Of a DNA stretch of 64,000 nucleotides, positions 21,673 through 32,650 are shown piece by piece. The DNA comes from Apoderus coryli (Eukaryota; Arthropoda; Insecta; Coleoptera; Attelabidae): the NCBI GenBank assembly GCA_911728435.2, contig OU452198.1:21114001-21178000 (forward strand). The letters run 5' to 3'. Position 1 is the stretch's first letter, and each line of letters starts with the position of its first letter. The notes beneath the pieces were generated by a model. That model ran no database searches. It was not told where the DNA came from and was given only the letters and a program-made list of their open reading frames with translations. The position numbers were made by a program, and so were the translations under genes.

Positions 21673-24044
21673 CCCTTACGCTCCTGAGCCATATTATTAA
21701 CAACAATTTGAAGTTGGGTTTGGGTATTTGAATGTAAATAGAAGTTTAGGTTTAAGTTAAGTATTTTTGACAAGGCAGATATCGATTGGCATTTTTTCAA
21801 GGTCAGTCACAATTGTGCACTACAGGAGGGAATACAAATAATCACAATTGTGAAAAGAAATTTTATTTAAAATAAAATAGTTAAACATTTATTAAAAATT
21901 ATTGAAAACATTTATTTTTCGTGAAAAGCCCTAAAACAGTTTTTATTTTTTGTTAAACAAAGATAAACATTGCATTTTACGCATTTTACTCTGGATCGAC
22001 TGTCACAGTTCTCTAGCCTACAACGTAGAGGGTGTTTCAGATCATCGTTGGCTGGCCAGTGTTGGTAACCATCGTACCGTTTGTCTGAACAAGGTGTATG
22101 TTGTGGCATTTTCCTTTTTTTCTTAGTTAGTTCTTCATCACTAACTTCTTCTTTGTCTGTGTCCATGTCAGCAGTTTGACGCTTTTCTGGACCAGCAGTA
22201 ATGAGGTATTCTCCTAAATCTAACCGAAATTCTAACAAGTCCATGGGCTTCTTTTTTTCAGCTTTAGAATCTTCTCTGTATTCATTCCAGCTGTTAACTA
22301 TTGCTATATCGAAAAGATGCAAAATAGCTTTGAGGGTCCATTTTCTTGTTTTGAAAAATGATCGGTAATGATCACACACATCGACTCCACCCATTTTCTT
22401 ATTGTACATACTCACAACCTTTGGGCAAGTAACTTCAACATATTTTTTATTAGTTTTGTCCCATCTTTGAGTTATCTGTTGCGGTTCTGACCCAAAGCAG
22501 TTCGAGATCATGATAACCGATTTATTATCCATCCATTTCGTAACACATACTTTGTTATCGTTTCTAATTAGTTCCTGAGCCATTCCTCTTTTCATTTCCT
22601 TATCTTTCTTAAAAATACACTTTTTTACCCGATTGGACATTATTGTTCCAGTAGCGTAAATATCTAGTGAAAGTAGCTTGTCAAATAGAGGCACTGTCGA
22701 AAAATATCTGTCAAAAACACATAACTTTCCTTGGGTAGGGTCTGAACAAGATGCAACACTATAGCAGCACCAAGTCCCAAGTCTTTGTTTTCGAGGGGAG
22801 TTGTTTTCCCTTGATAAATTTCAAAATCTAAAACTTTTCCTTCAGAAGTTGTAAGCACAAAATTTTTAAGACCTACGGGTCTCGGTTTTCCTCGAACATA
22901 CTGCCGCACTGGACATCTTCCTAGAAACGGAATCATTTATTCGTCTATTGAATAGGAGCAACCAGCTTGCCTTTCCAAAGACCTACAACGACTTCTGATA
23001 GCGTCAATCATTGAGCGAAACTTCCACAGTTTATCTGATTTCCGAATTTCTTCTGGAACTGCTAGCACATCAACTACATGAAAGTTTACTCTTAGAAGGT
23101 AAAATAGATCTCGGGGCATCACATCACATACTAATTGAAATTTAAATTTGTTGCTTCAATACATATGGATACGTGGAAAATGAATGCATCCCATGATGGC
23201 ATGTAAACCAAAAAACTTTTTAATGATAGTAGAGGAAATGTTTATAGTTTTTCCAGTTTTTTGCAAATAATACTGTGCCGTGCGCTCTGCTCCCAAAGTG
23301 AAGAATTCTTCACCCAAATATTTTTGAAAATATTGCCATGGAGATCGAACAGCATTAGAACTGGTTTGTTCCATTGGGTCCCTTTTACTAGAAAATAGTC
23401 CCGGTTTCCAATCATCACTGTCGTCAGTGTCACTAAACTGCGAGTCTTCACCTAATTCGTTAGTGGGGTGGGTTTGTAAAGAAGATCCGAGAACTGGTTC
23501 AACATCTTCATCCGATTCTGATTCAACCTCAATGTCTGAATCGATATTATCTAAGAGATCATATAGCGCTTCTGGGTCTGCTTGTAGCTGTTGTAAGTCA
23601 ATACGGTCACCTAAAATACGTTAAATTTTATTAGTCACATTTGTGAGTACCACCCCTCGCTCCCAAGGTATGTATACAATTGTGAAAGCGAAACAAAAAG
23701 GTGCTCCAAGGTCAAAACGAATTATTAAATTCATAAAAATATATCATTACCTTCTTCTTGAAACATTACTAATTAGTTTTTTTTTTTTACTCTTGAAATT
23801 TAAAGTTTACATATTTAGTAAAAAAAAACAAGTAAGTTTGTGTGCCATGCCGGCGAATAGTTCATCAAAACAAACAATCCTGACTCGCGCTACTAGCCTA
23901 ATAAACAAAATATGGCGTATGTAATATATTGCCGGTGGTTTTCACAATTGTACTAAGCGGGCCGCGTCACTTGCAAAGCGAATTTAAACCTTATACGCAT
24001 ATAACATTAGGTGGCTCCAATTGAAACCACACGGAGCGTAAGGG
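21673..24044 (-). mobile_element. piggyBac-like DNA transposon
   Basis: Terminal inverted repeats CCCTTACGCTCC (21673-21684) and GGAGCGTAAGGG (24033-24044) bound a 2,372-bp element. The flanks are TTAT on both sides (21669-21672 and 24045-24048), in the place of the usual TTAA. Near both ends CACAATTGTG-like palindromes recur (21809, 21844, about 23677 and 23941) as likely subterminal repeats. The transposase is on the minus strand. Confidence 0.9.
21912..23610 (-). pseudogene. piggyBac transposase (DDE_Tnp_1_7 type), broken
   Basis: N-terminal acidic region (23610-23380), then the domain opening SPWQYFQKYLGEEFF. The catalytic Asp sites can be read: SIDE followed by MIPFLGRCP (first Asp), the FLDRYFST region (second Asp, broken by a frameshift near 22690) and NKKMGGVDVCDHY (third Asp). 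A Cys-rich C-terminal zinc finger follows (CRLENCDSRSRVKCVKC...CF..FH). Defects: an in-frame TAA after SIDE (22937-22939, likely from CAA) and the frameshift between the 22664-22936 and 21912-22694 frames. The sequence TTTTAG just before 23610 suggests a splice acceptor and an upstream exon. The copy is inactive but young. Confidence 0.9.
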
Positions 24045-24048
24045 TTAT

Positions 24049-25660
24049 GGAAACAGTTTGCATATTATCTTGGATACTCTGTGTATTTCGTTACGCTATT
24101 TCTTCCTTAACTTGTTTTTTGTTATATGTTTTATCCTTGTAAAGAATTTGTTTCATTATCTCTAAAAATAAAAATAAAGTTAAGAAGTGGATTGCAGTTT
24201 ATTAATTGCTTGAATTCTGGAATATGGACTTGTGAAATGTACACAAACCGAACGCCATTTATTTTAGACTCGTGTAGCTTCGAGTATTGAATCGTTCCTG
24301 CTGTCTGCGTTGACAACTCCTGGGACTGCGTATTATTGATGACTCCATGGGCGTGCCTGAAGTGAGATATAAAAGGGTTATGCTGGTTTGATATTTATAT
24401 TCTTTCATTACAGATATATTGTATTTTACTTACCTTATCGATCCCCATTCGTTTATTTGATGTTAATTATTTTATATAATCATTCGTATTTAACCAGTTG
24501 TGGGACTGGATGGTTATTCTTTTGTGGAACAGCTGATGACGTCATATACTTACTTGTTCTTGGAGACGCTGGTGGTACTTTTCGAGGAAGTTAGAGAAAA
24601 GACAGGCGTTTACGTGTTGTCAATTTAATTTTGAAGGGTGATTACCTTACATTTCCTGTTTTAGTGTGCTTTCGATTAAAATCCAATTATTGTTTCCATT
24701 TTTCTAAATATTTTTCTGGATCTTGAACCATCTGAAAGGGATTTTCATATTTAGAAAAGTAATCGGATCTGTCCGTATATTTGGTGCGAATAGAAGTTTG
24801 GTGTACGGTAAATTTTGTTGGACATGAGTCCTAGGCCTTCAGGGCGATATAGGAAACATTAATAAGAAGTATAGCACGTTGGAAAATAATCTGGAACTGG
24901 GATAATAGATTCCCGATATTTAATTTAAACTTTGAGGTAGCGGAGCCCTGTAAAGGTATGTAGTACTTCTAGTGATGCCTTCAGCATTAGTAGGCTTATT
25001 GTTTGCATTGCCTGTTTATTTATATCATCCTTAATGGTTATACACGCTTTCTGCTATAGGGTTATCCGGCTTTTATCCATTTGGAGCTTTTATCTGGTAC
25101 TTATGTTTTGGCTGTAGTGTTTTGCCTGAGTGTTTGCCAATAAGACCAAGAGCTTTCGCTGATTTTATGTGTGGCTGTACGAATGTCCTTTTACCGCTCG
25201 CGCGTAATCACATAATATTTTCTGCTGCTAGTAACGAAGGACGTGAGTACAGGATAAGTGAACTTTATTTTATTATAATGTGATATTTTCTTTTAATTTA
25301 ATTTCGAAGTGTTAAGTAAGAAAAAGGTAGTAAATTGTTATTCTAATTTAAGAGTTTGAAAAGGTGTGTAATTTAATGTTTACGAATAGGCAATTACAGA
25401 TCAACCTGTGAACTCTCTAGTATTACAAATAAGTATCAAATAAGCGGTAATATAGGTTATATTTCTTGTAAGTAGTAAAAAAAATATCAACAGTTGTTTA
25501 GTGTTTAAGTTTAGGTATTAATTCATTAAATCCATTTCTGCCTCGAGCCTCTGGATTTTATGTACAGTACCTACCAAATCGACCGAAATCTCGTCCCCCT
25601 CTGATTAATCTCAAGTTCTGAGCTAGCTGATAATAATACATACAGTAACAAGACTTTTAG
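24049..25660. other. No gene recognised
   Basis: About 1.6 kb with no convincing frame or motif; slightly less AT-rich than the surroundings. It could be host intergenic sequence. Confidence 0.4.
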
Positions 25661-25667
25661 TTATGTT

Positions 25668-25755
25668 GGAAATTTGTTTCACACTCGTCTGGTGCATATT
25701 GCATATCGCCTGCTCACACTAGATGTCGCCAAAAACATCTTGTTGTCAGTCATGT
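25668..25755 (-). repeat. Dispersed repeat, copy 2
   Basis: Reverse-strand partner of 10738-10815, sharing GACATCTAGTGTGAGCAGGC and the preceding ACAAGATGTTTTTGGC. Confidence 0.55.
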
Positions 25756-26038
25756 CTCGTACTAGTATAAGCTGTATCAACTGTCTTACACAAATTAAAA
25801 TAGAATGAATCTAGAAATATTTACCTAATTGGATGTTGTATTTGATAAAATCCAATGCATAATAATTTAAATGTAATAAAAAATAAAACAAAAATAACCA
25901 AAATAGTAAGGAAACAACAAACCACCAAAAGCATGCAGACTGTTATACGAAAAAAGGTAAAAAAACCAAACACTTAAACATATATCTATGAACGTGTTTG
26001 ACAGGAAATATACAGTGTGCTAATTTTTTTTTATTTTT

Positions 26039-26399
26039 TTATTGACTGTTGTTAAATTTATGTAGAATATTTGAATAAATATTACGATATATATTAAGAT
26101 TAAGGGTATCCGTTCTCATATTTAGATTATTGTATAACGTTATGTGAATAATTTCACTAATATTTCTTTTAAGATAGTTTTCCTCTCTATCTACGATTTT
26201 ACATTGGTCAAACAGAAACGTATGTCCGGTTTCAAAAAGATGCGATGCCCAATGCCGTCTTATTAATTTTAGCCATATTGATGTTCTTGCAGTCATTTTT
26301 ATGTTGCCCAATTCTATCTCCGACATATTGCTTAGTTTGTCCAATATAGCATTTGCCACATGAACATGGAATACTAGCCACCTTCATAACATTATAATA
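26039..26399 (-). pseudogene. PLE7 GIY-YIG endonuclease end (Penelope-like)
   Basis: The frame reads MKVASIPCSCGKCYIGQT, then a RIGQHKNDC helix and, after a frame change near 26240, ETGHTFLFDQ and a long tail to the stop at 26039. CSCG..CYIGQT is the Penelope form of GIY-YIG with nearby cysteines. The upstream codons are cut off by the mariner-like insertion at 26402. The matching RT lies at 29254-30067 on the same strand. Confidence 0.8.
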
Positions 26400-26401
26400 T
26401 A

Positions 26402-27663
26402 CAGTGTGACCCAGGATAGATGTAACAAGAGGTGTGGAGGACAAAAAATCTTTGAATTTTGGAATGACATTTGGGGAATGAGTTCTGCTTATTTTAAAAC
26501 TACGGTACCCAAAAAATGAGTTATATCGCTGGTGTACACGGTGTTTCATCAACAAATTTAGAAAAATCATCATCAATGGAGTGTTTGAATTTTACAATTT
26601 ACGCCAACATTCTATTAACAAAAGTTATTTAGAATCTAATTTTATATACCGCACGGAATTTCAAGAATATAAAAGCATATTTATGAAAAAAATACTATTT
26701 TTCAATTAGATTATCATAGAATACTTCGTACTATTTTATTTTGTATCTTCAAACAAAGGCCACATAAACATTACACCACATAATAAATATCAAAACTGAG
26801 ACACCAAAAGTATAAACAAACTGAGTAATTAGCAATAGGTTAATATAATCACCGCCCATATCCGCACATCTTTCGATCCTTGGTCTGAATTTTCCTTAAA
26901 ACTGTTTTGAAACTTGTTCTAAAATTAACGAGTTTGCAGCATTTCTAATTCTTCCCAGTAATATTGCTGCATGATCTTCTTCAAGTGTATGTATGTGTAG
27001 CTATATAGGCCCTAATTTTCTTTTTGCTTTGTAAATTCCTTGAAGCTCGGACTTGCTAATATTAACGATACCTGATCTCTCTCTGATCTCTCTCTAGGAT
27101 ATTTTGTAACGGAGGCCTCAGCTATAATAACTCCAACATCGTCTGCGTCATGGTATAAGTTTTTTTGTCTTCAAGTTTAGAACACTACCAGTAGCCAAAA
27201 ACTTTTTTATGATTTTCATAGCCGCGGTACGTGACACAAGACTATCTGGGAATTTTATAATAAATAGCCATATTACTACTCTTAACGAGTTTTCATCAAT
27301 TCCATAACATTGCACAATATAAATTTTTTGAGACAATGTAAGTATCATTATCACTCAACTATTTTATCGTTGGTTGTGAATAATAAAGAATACTGTTCTT
27401 TCCAAAGCCTACTTCTAACTAATTTCAATTAAATGTAATATTTACTATTTGTTATACCTACTATTTATGTAGTATTTTTCATATTATGATTCAAATTACA
27501 AAAATCTACAATACCTACTAATTATTGCAAAAAAGTATTATTTAAAAAAGAAAGCTTTTATATTCCTGAAATTTGGTACGGGGATATCAAATTGCATTCT
27601 AAACAACTTTCAAAAAATGTTTGTCCTTCACACCTCTAGTTACATCTATCCTGGGACACACTG
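26402..27663 (-). mobile_element. Mariner-like DNA transposon, internally deleted (1,262 bp)
   Basis: Inverted repeats of about 47 bp start CAGTGTGACCCAGGATAGAT on the left and CAGTGTGTCCCAGGATAGAT read inward on the right. TA dinucleotides flank both ends (26400-26401, 27664-27665), the usual Tc1/mariner target duplication. Internal remnants on the minus strand are an N-terminal helix-turn-helix (27148-27354) and a C-terminal tail. The DDE core is missing, so it is non-autonomous. It sits inside PLE7. Confidence 0.88.
27148..27354 (-). pseudogene. Transposase N-terminal helix-turn-helix (DUF4817-like)
   Basis: 68 residues reading LTLSQKIYIVQCYGIDENS...FPDSLVSRTAAMKIIKKFLATGSV, the usual N-terminal DNA-binding domain of many insect mariner-type transposases. 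After GSVLNLKTKK the frame decays. A minus-strand stretch near 26850-26900 (RIERCADMGGDYINLLL) resembles the C-terminal end of such transposases. Confidence 0.6.
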
Positions 27664-27699
27664 TATAAGCTGAGTGCCGGTAGTTTTAAAACATTTATT

Positions 27700-29100
27700 T
27701 ATCTTCTTCTTCTTCATGTGCCCTCTCCTTTGAGAAGGTTGGCAACCATCACAGCAATTCGAACCTTCGATCCACAGAACTGGAGTTGAACCACATTCTT
27801 AGGTTGTTCAACCAGGAAATGCGTCTTCTTCCTATGCTTCTCCGCCCCTGAGTCTTTCCCTGTATGATAACCTGTAGCAGTCCGTAGCGCTCACCCCTCA
27901 TGACGTGACCCAAGTATTGAAGTTTTCTAATTTTGATAGTTTTTTCTCGTTCTTCGCAGCACTTCGTCGTTTGTAATTCTATCCGCCCAGCTTATGCTCA
28001 ACATTCTTCTGTATGCCCATAACTCAAAAGCCTCCAATCTATTGGTAATATTTTTCTTCAACGTCCATGCCTCCATCCCATATAACAGAACAGAGAATAC
28101 GTAACAACTCAAAAGTCTGGTCTTCAAGCCAATAGTCAGAGCTCAACCGCTCAAAACATTTTTCATCTTGTTAAATGCATTTCTTGCTTGTGCGATCCTT
28201 GATTTGATTTCTCCAGTGTAATCATTATCTTCGTTAATTATTGCTCCCAAGTATTTGTATTTTCTTACTTTCTTTATTTGTTCTCCCTGGATCATTAGGC
28301 TTTCTTGGCGCTGTTCTGATTTTGTGATCACCATAAATTGAGTCTTTTTGGTATTTAGAGTTAGACCTCTCTCCTCCCTGAGTTCCACAACTCGATCTAG
28401 CAGTTGTTGCAGGTCAAGACATTCCGCTATAAGTACCGTGTCATCAGCGATTCATAAATTATTAATTGGTTTACCGTTTATTTTTATGTCTATTGTTGTT
28501 TCACCCTCCAAAGCTTCTTGAATAATTTCCTCAGAGTACATATTAAATAGGAGTGGAGACAGTACGCATCCTTGTGTAACACCTCGTCTTATTTCGATTT
28601 CATCCGAAAATTCATTGCCTATCTTCATTGCTGCTTTCTGGTTGTAATAAAGTCCAGTAATAATAATTCTGATGTCTTTTGTGCCTAAATTTTTATCCTG
28701 GGGTAGCTGAATGAAGCGGTCGTGTCTGATTTTATCAAAAGCCTTGTTGTAATCTAAAAAGCATACATATAGGGTCTGATTCACATCCATGCATCTTTCG
28801 GCCAGCACGTCTATGGCGAATAAGGATTCTCTTGTTCCAAGGGCATTTCTGAAGTCGAACTGTGTTTCACCAATGTCTTGTTCTAGTTTTCGATAAATTC
28901 TATTGTGTATAATTTTCAAGAATATTTTGAGGGTGTGGATCATTAAGCTTATTGGTCGATGGTCGCAGCATTCCTTTGCATTTATTTTTTTAGGTAATGC
29001 GATAAACGTAGACTTTAACCATTCTTTGGGTATAACTCCTGTATTTTAAATGGAGTTATACAAATCCACCAACACTTCAATTTGATCCTCCTCCTGGTAT
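27700..29100 (-). mobile_element. RTE-type non-LTR retrotransposon, 5'-truncated
   Basis: The 3' end carries a GAAGAAGAAGAAGATAAA tail (27700-27714 on the minus strand). Reverse transcriptase coding runs upstream to about 29060. The 5' part, with the endonuclease, is missing. It interrupts PLE7. Confidence 0.8.
27720..29063 (-). pseudogene. RTE reverse transcriptase remnant
   Basis: Frames in order on the minus strand: VIPKEWLKSTFIALPKK and CDHRPISLM (about 29040-28940); FRNALGTRESLFAIDVLAER; VCFLDYNKAFDKIRHDR (first catalytic Asp region); RRGVTQGCVLSPLLFNMYSE (28452-28943). Then come LNTKKTQFMVI and KYKYLGAII (28143-28388), and YGMEAWTLKK with RRMLSISW (27927-28127). The YADD box falls at a frame break near 28440. 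Motif wording fits RTE-clade elements of insects. Several frameshifts make it inactive. Confidence 0.8.
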
Positions 29101-29253
29101 TGTTATGGGTCTATTTACTTATTATTCTGTTAGTTAAAGATTTCGGGTAATTATTTAATTGTAGTAGGTGACGTATCTCGTTCAAATGTTGTTCATGGAA
29201 CTATATGACTCAGCTTATTAGATCTATGTAATAAGTTTTTAATGGTTGATATT
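29101..29253. other. Spacer between the RTE insertion and the PLE7 RT
   Basis: Short AT-rich stretch, probably decayed PLE7 coding sequence. Confidence 0.4.
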
Positions 29254-30067
29254 TTATGACCTATTGGATAAAAAATTGAGTAATCTTCCAGAGTTAGACG
29301 GTTTCATATACCAATTGGTCTTTAAAGTACCCGATTCTGACCTAATCAAAACAGTATCTAAAAATGGAATTTGATTGTCCTTTTCCACCTCAACAGTAAA
29401 CTGAATTTTGCTATGTATATTTTTGAAAACATCAACAACAAAATTAACCGAATCCTTAGGGACAGAGAGAATTATATCGTCAACATATGGTATCTCAATG
29501 GCATTCTTTGTAAAGCTGTCAAAATTATGTAATTGCTGTTCCATCTAACTGATGGTATATTTTATTGCCGTAGGAAAAATAACTCGAATCAAAGCAGAAC
29601 TCTACCATTTCGATAAATTGCTTTTTAGGAATAGTTTTATATGCAGACACAAAACTCCAATAATCTCTCACAATATCTAAAATTAGTTGCTTGGGAATAT
29701 TTGTGAAAAGTGAGATTACATCGAGAGAAATGAATATATAGTTTCCTGGAATTTTAATATATTGTATATTATCTACAAGTTGAAATGAATTCTTTAAATT
29801 GTACTGGAAAGTTGATGTTAAAGGGGATAATATTTCATGAATCAACCTAGTAATATTATATGTTGGTGAATTAATACAACTTACAACAGGTCGCAGACTT
29901 ACATTGGGCATTTGAGTTTTCCGTAAACCATAAATTCTAGGCAAGTTCGAATTACGTTTAGTTAATTTTTTATATGTATATAATTGTTTTTCTTTATATT
30001 TCTTAGGGTTGTTGGTTCGAATAAATACTGAATTAAAAAATAAACCTATGGATTTATTTTTTGTCAT
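29254..30067 (-). pseudogene. PLE7 reverse transcriptase remnant (Penelope-like)
   Basis: Two overlapping frames. The upstream frame (29525-30067) carries RIYGLRKTQMPNVSLRPVVS, FISLDVISLFTNIPKQL (catalytic Asp) and HQLDGTAIT. After a frameshift near 29535 the downstream frame (29254-29544) carries PYVDDIILSVP (Asp pair) and IPFLDTVLIR. The order matches Penelope RTs. The GIY-YIG end of the same element is displaced to 26039-26399 by two later insertions. Confidence 0.82.
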
Positions 30068-30072
30068 TACAC

Positions 30073-30105
30073 AACGTTTAGATACATATTTCGTATCTTC
30101 ATTAG
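30073..30105 (-). ncRNA. Decayed hammerhead-like fold, PLE7
   Basis: Minus strand: CTAATGA, A, GATAC-loop-GTATC, then TAAACGTT. It has the layout of core 1, a 5-bp stem II and core 2, but the core reads CTAATGA for CTGATGA and TAAAC for GAAAC, so it is probably inactive. Confidence 0.45.
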
Positions 30106-30109
30106 GTGA

Positions 30110-30502
30110 CTAAAACCATTAACGATACATAGAAATTATGAAACAAAAAATTACTAGCTAGATAATTTTTTTTTTAAATTGTTGTTGAATTAAAAATTAC
30201 ATTGTCATTAAAAATTACACTGTCACAGAACACACCTTGAGATGACACCAACAAAGCCATTGGGAGCAGTTCAGAAAAAGATCAAGCCTGGAATCTCCAC
30301 ACGATCGAGAATACATTCTAGGTAGACTTTTGGGTTCTGATTATCGATGTCGAACTGGCTTGATTGTGGTTTCTATATAGTGCATATTTTGCTTTGAATT
30401 TGTATATGCTCCAAAGTATTATAATATATGTTTTGTCTTAATAATAACTTAAATGTGTTAGAATAATTTATTTTGGTCTAAATATAGCTTGTAAATTCAA
30501 AA
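30110..30502. other. 5' flank of the jockey-like LINE
   Basis: No clear ORF1. A GC-richer patch at 30235-30370 may be a remnant of ORF1 or other sequence. Confidence 0.35.
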
Positions 30503-31684
30503 ATGAATAAAGATATTAGTTTGGCACATATTAATGTAAGATCTTTGGTGCCGAAGCTCACTCATATCACTGATGTTTTGCATGCCAAGAATTACGATGT
30601 TCTGTGTCTGTCTGAAACTTGGTTAAATGGGGGAGTCGATACAGATGTTGTTAGTGTAAATGGATACAGTTTTATACGGAAGGATCGAGGGAGTCGCGGA
30701 GGAGGGGTTGGGGTTTATGTGAGAGACGATATAAGGTTTCAGATCCTTGACACATCACCATTGATAGAACAGTTATGGGTCAGGATTGAAGTTTTAAATA
30801 GTGCTGTGGTTGTCGGTGTGGTTTACAGACCACCAGGATCTGGTTACAAGGTGTTTAGTAACAATTTGGAGGAAACTCTAACATCTATCATTCCATTTTG
30901 CGATAATGTGTTTTGTTTGGGTGATGTAAATCTAAACATGCTGCAGGTTGACTTGCGGTCCGTTCGGTATTTCACGTTGATGCTTGAGTCACTGGGTTTT
31001 GCGCAAATTATAGATGAGCCTACCCGTCTTGCTTCTGCCTCGTTGATTGATGTTGTTTTGTGTAGCGACACGACAATTGTGAGTTCGAGTGGTGTTAGTC
31101 GGGATGTACACTTTTCGGATCATGACTTAATCTTCTGTAATGTATTATGCAAAAGACGAAAATTTAAATCCTTTGAATACACATACCGTGATTTCAAAAA
31201 TTTTGGGGAGCAGCAGTTCCTGGAAGATTTGATGTCACTTCCACTGGATGATGTTTTTTATCTAAATGATGTAAACCACAAGTTAAATTTCTTTAATACC
31301 AATATTTTGAGATTGACGAATAAACATGCCCCGATTAAAACGGCTAAAATACGTAAACCCAAGTCACCGTGGATAACTGATAATGTACGTTTACTGATGT
31401 CGTTGAGAGACAAAGCTAAGATTAAATATAGAAAAACCAAAGCTGTGGCTCACTGGGAATATTATAAGCAGTTGCGTAATCTAGTGAATCGCACAATTGT
31501 GAACGAAAAAAAGGCATACTTTGAGTACATCTCAAGAAATCAAAACTATAAAAAGTTATGGAAAGAAGTAAAATCGTTAACGATGACCAATAGTAAAAAG
31601 GTTGACATTCCTTATAATCTATCTAACCCGGAAAATATAAATAACTTTTATAGACAGCATTCCAAGTCTAAATCACCCAACTGA
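30503..31684 (+). CDS. LINE ORF2 N-terminal part: APE-type endonuclease and linker
   Basis: 393 codons open from ATG 30503. Endonuclease motifs in order: LAHINVRSLVPKL (catalytic Asn), LCLSETWLN (Glu), RGGGVGVYVRDD, VVGVVYRPPG, CLGDVNLNML (Asp/Asn) and FSDHDLIFCNV (Asp/His). Then a linker with KHAPIKTAKIR and SPWITDNVRLLM leads to the RT. The frame ends in TGA at 31682-31684 by a frameshift near 31660; the RT continues from 31746. The endonuclease itself looks undamaged. Confidence 0.85.
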   Translation: MNKDISLAHINVRSLVPKLTHITDVLHAKNYDVLCLSETWLNGGVDTDVVSVNGYSFIRKDRGSRGGGVGVYVRDDIRFQILDTSPLIEQLWVRIEVLNSAVVVGVVYRPPGSGYKVFSNNLEETLTSIIPFCDNVFCLGDVNLNMLQVDLRSVRYFTLMLESLGFAQIIDEPTRLASASLIDVVLCSDTTIVSSSGVSRDVHFSDHDLIFCNVLCKRRKFKSFEYTYRDFKNFGEQQFLEDLMSLPLDDVFYLNDVNHKLNFFNTNILRLTNKHAPIKTAKIRKPKSPWITDNVRLLMSLRDKAKIKYRKTKAVAHWEYYKQLRNLVNRTIVNEKKAYFEYISRNQNYKKLWKEVKSLTMTNSKKVDIPYNLSNPENINNFYRQHSKSKSPN

Positions 31685-31745
31685 GCCTATATGTCAATTT
31701 TACAATAATAATAAAATTGCTTGTGCGAACTTTGGTTTTCATTTA

Positions 31746-32473
31746 GTGACTGAGGACATAGTATTCACCACACTTAAAAAGTTGAGAAATACTTCTCCAG
31801 GTTTGGATGGTGTTGGGATTAATATTATTAAGCTGTGTTCTCCATACATATGTAAATATTTGGTCAATATTGTCAATACTGTGTTGTTGGATGGCATCTT
31901 TCCAGACTGCTGGAAAGAATCAATTATTACACCTATACCTAAGGTGAAGAGTCCACAAGTGTACAAGGATCTTAGACCTATCAGTATCCTGCCAGGCCTT
32001 TCAACTAGTTGAGAAAATAATGGAATATCAATTGCGTGACTACTTAAATGATAATAATATTTTGCCCGGGCTCCAATCAGGATTTCGACCGTCTCGCAGT
32101 TGCTGTACAGCGCTGCTCGACATAGTGGATGATATCGTAGAAGCATCAGATTCTAATAAAAATACTGTTCTCGTTTTGCTCGACTATAGCAGAGCTTTTG
32201 ATACCATAAACTACCAAATTCTGAGATCGATACTGAAGTCCTGTGGTTTGAACGACACTTATCTTAAACTCTTTGACTCATATCTAAGCAACAGGGTACA
32301 GCGGATGAGGGTTGGAGGTTCCATATCTTCACCAAGGACAGCTCGCTGTGGTGTCCCTCAGGGATCTATTTTGGGACCCTTGTTATTTACATTATACACG
32401 TCGCAGTTTCCCAAATTTATAAAGTACTCCAAAATGTGTATGTATGCTGATGACACGCAATTGCTCTGTTATT
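31746..32473 (+). pseudogene. LINE ORF2 reverse transcriptase part (continues 30503-31684)
   Basis: Frame 31746-32012 gives KLRNTSPGLDGVGINIIKLC and DLRPISILPGLS. A one-base shift near 32010 leads to 32020-32470 with GLQSGFRPSRSCCTALL, VLLDYSRAFDTINYQIL (catalytic Asp), CGVPQGSILGPLLFTLYTSQ and MYADDTQLL (Asp pair). Directly after YADDTQLL the frame enters a microsatellite, so the thumb and C-terminal domains are gone. Confidence 0.85.
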
Positions 32474-32475
32474 AT

Positions 32476-32514
<39 letters not shown>
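32469..32514. repeat. (ATT)n(AT)n microsatellite
   Basis: Simple repeat directly at the break in the LINE; likely the rearrangement point. Confidence 0.85.
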
Positions 32515-32515
<1 letters not shown>

Positions 32516-32650
32516 TTGTACTTAGTAAAATCACAACTTTGTCGCAGTTTAGTATACAGGGTGTGCACAATATAATTGTGAAGTTAGTTTGGAAGACAAG
32601 TGTATTACTTTTGCAATTTACTGTTAGAATTTTGGTGTTTGTTTATCGTT

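Larger units (their letters stand above)
30503..32473 (+). mobile_element. Jockey-like non-LTR retrotransposon, 3'-truncated at a TA repeat
   Basis: The start of ORF2 is intact and the RT is readable to the YADD box, after which the sequence changes abruptly into (ATT)(AT)n at 32469-32514. The C-terminal RT half and the 3' UTR are missing, which is not the usual direction of LINE truncation and implies a later deletion or rearrangement. Confidence 0.8.
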
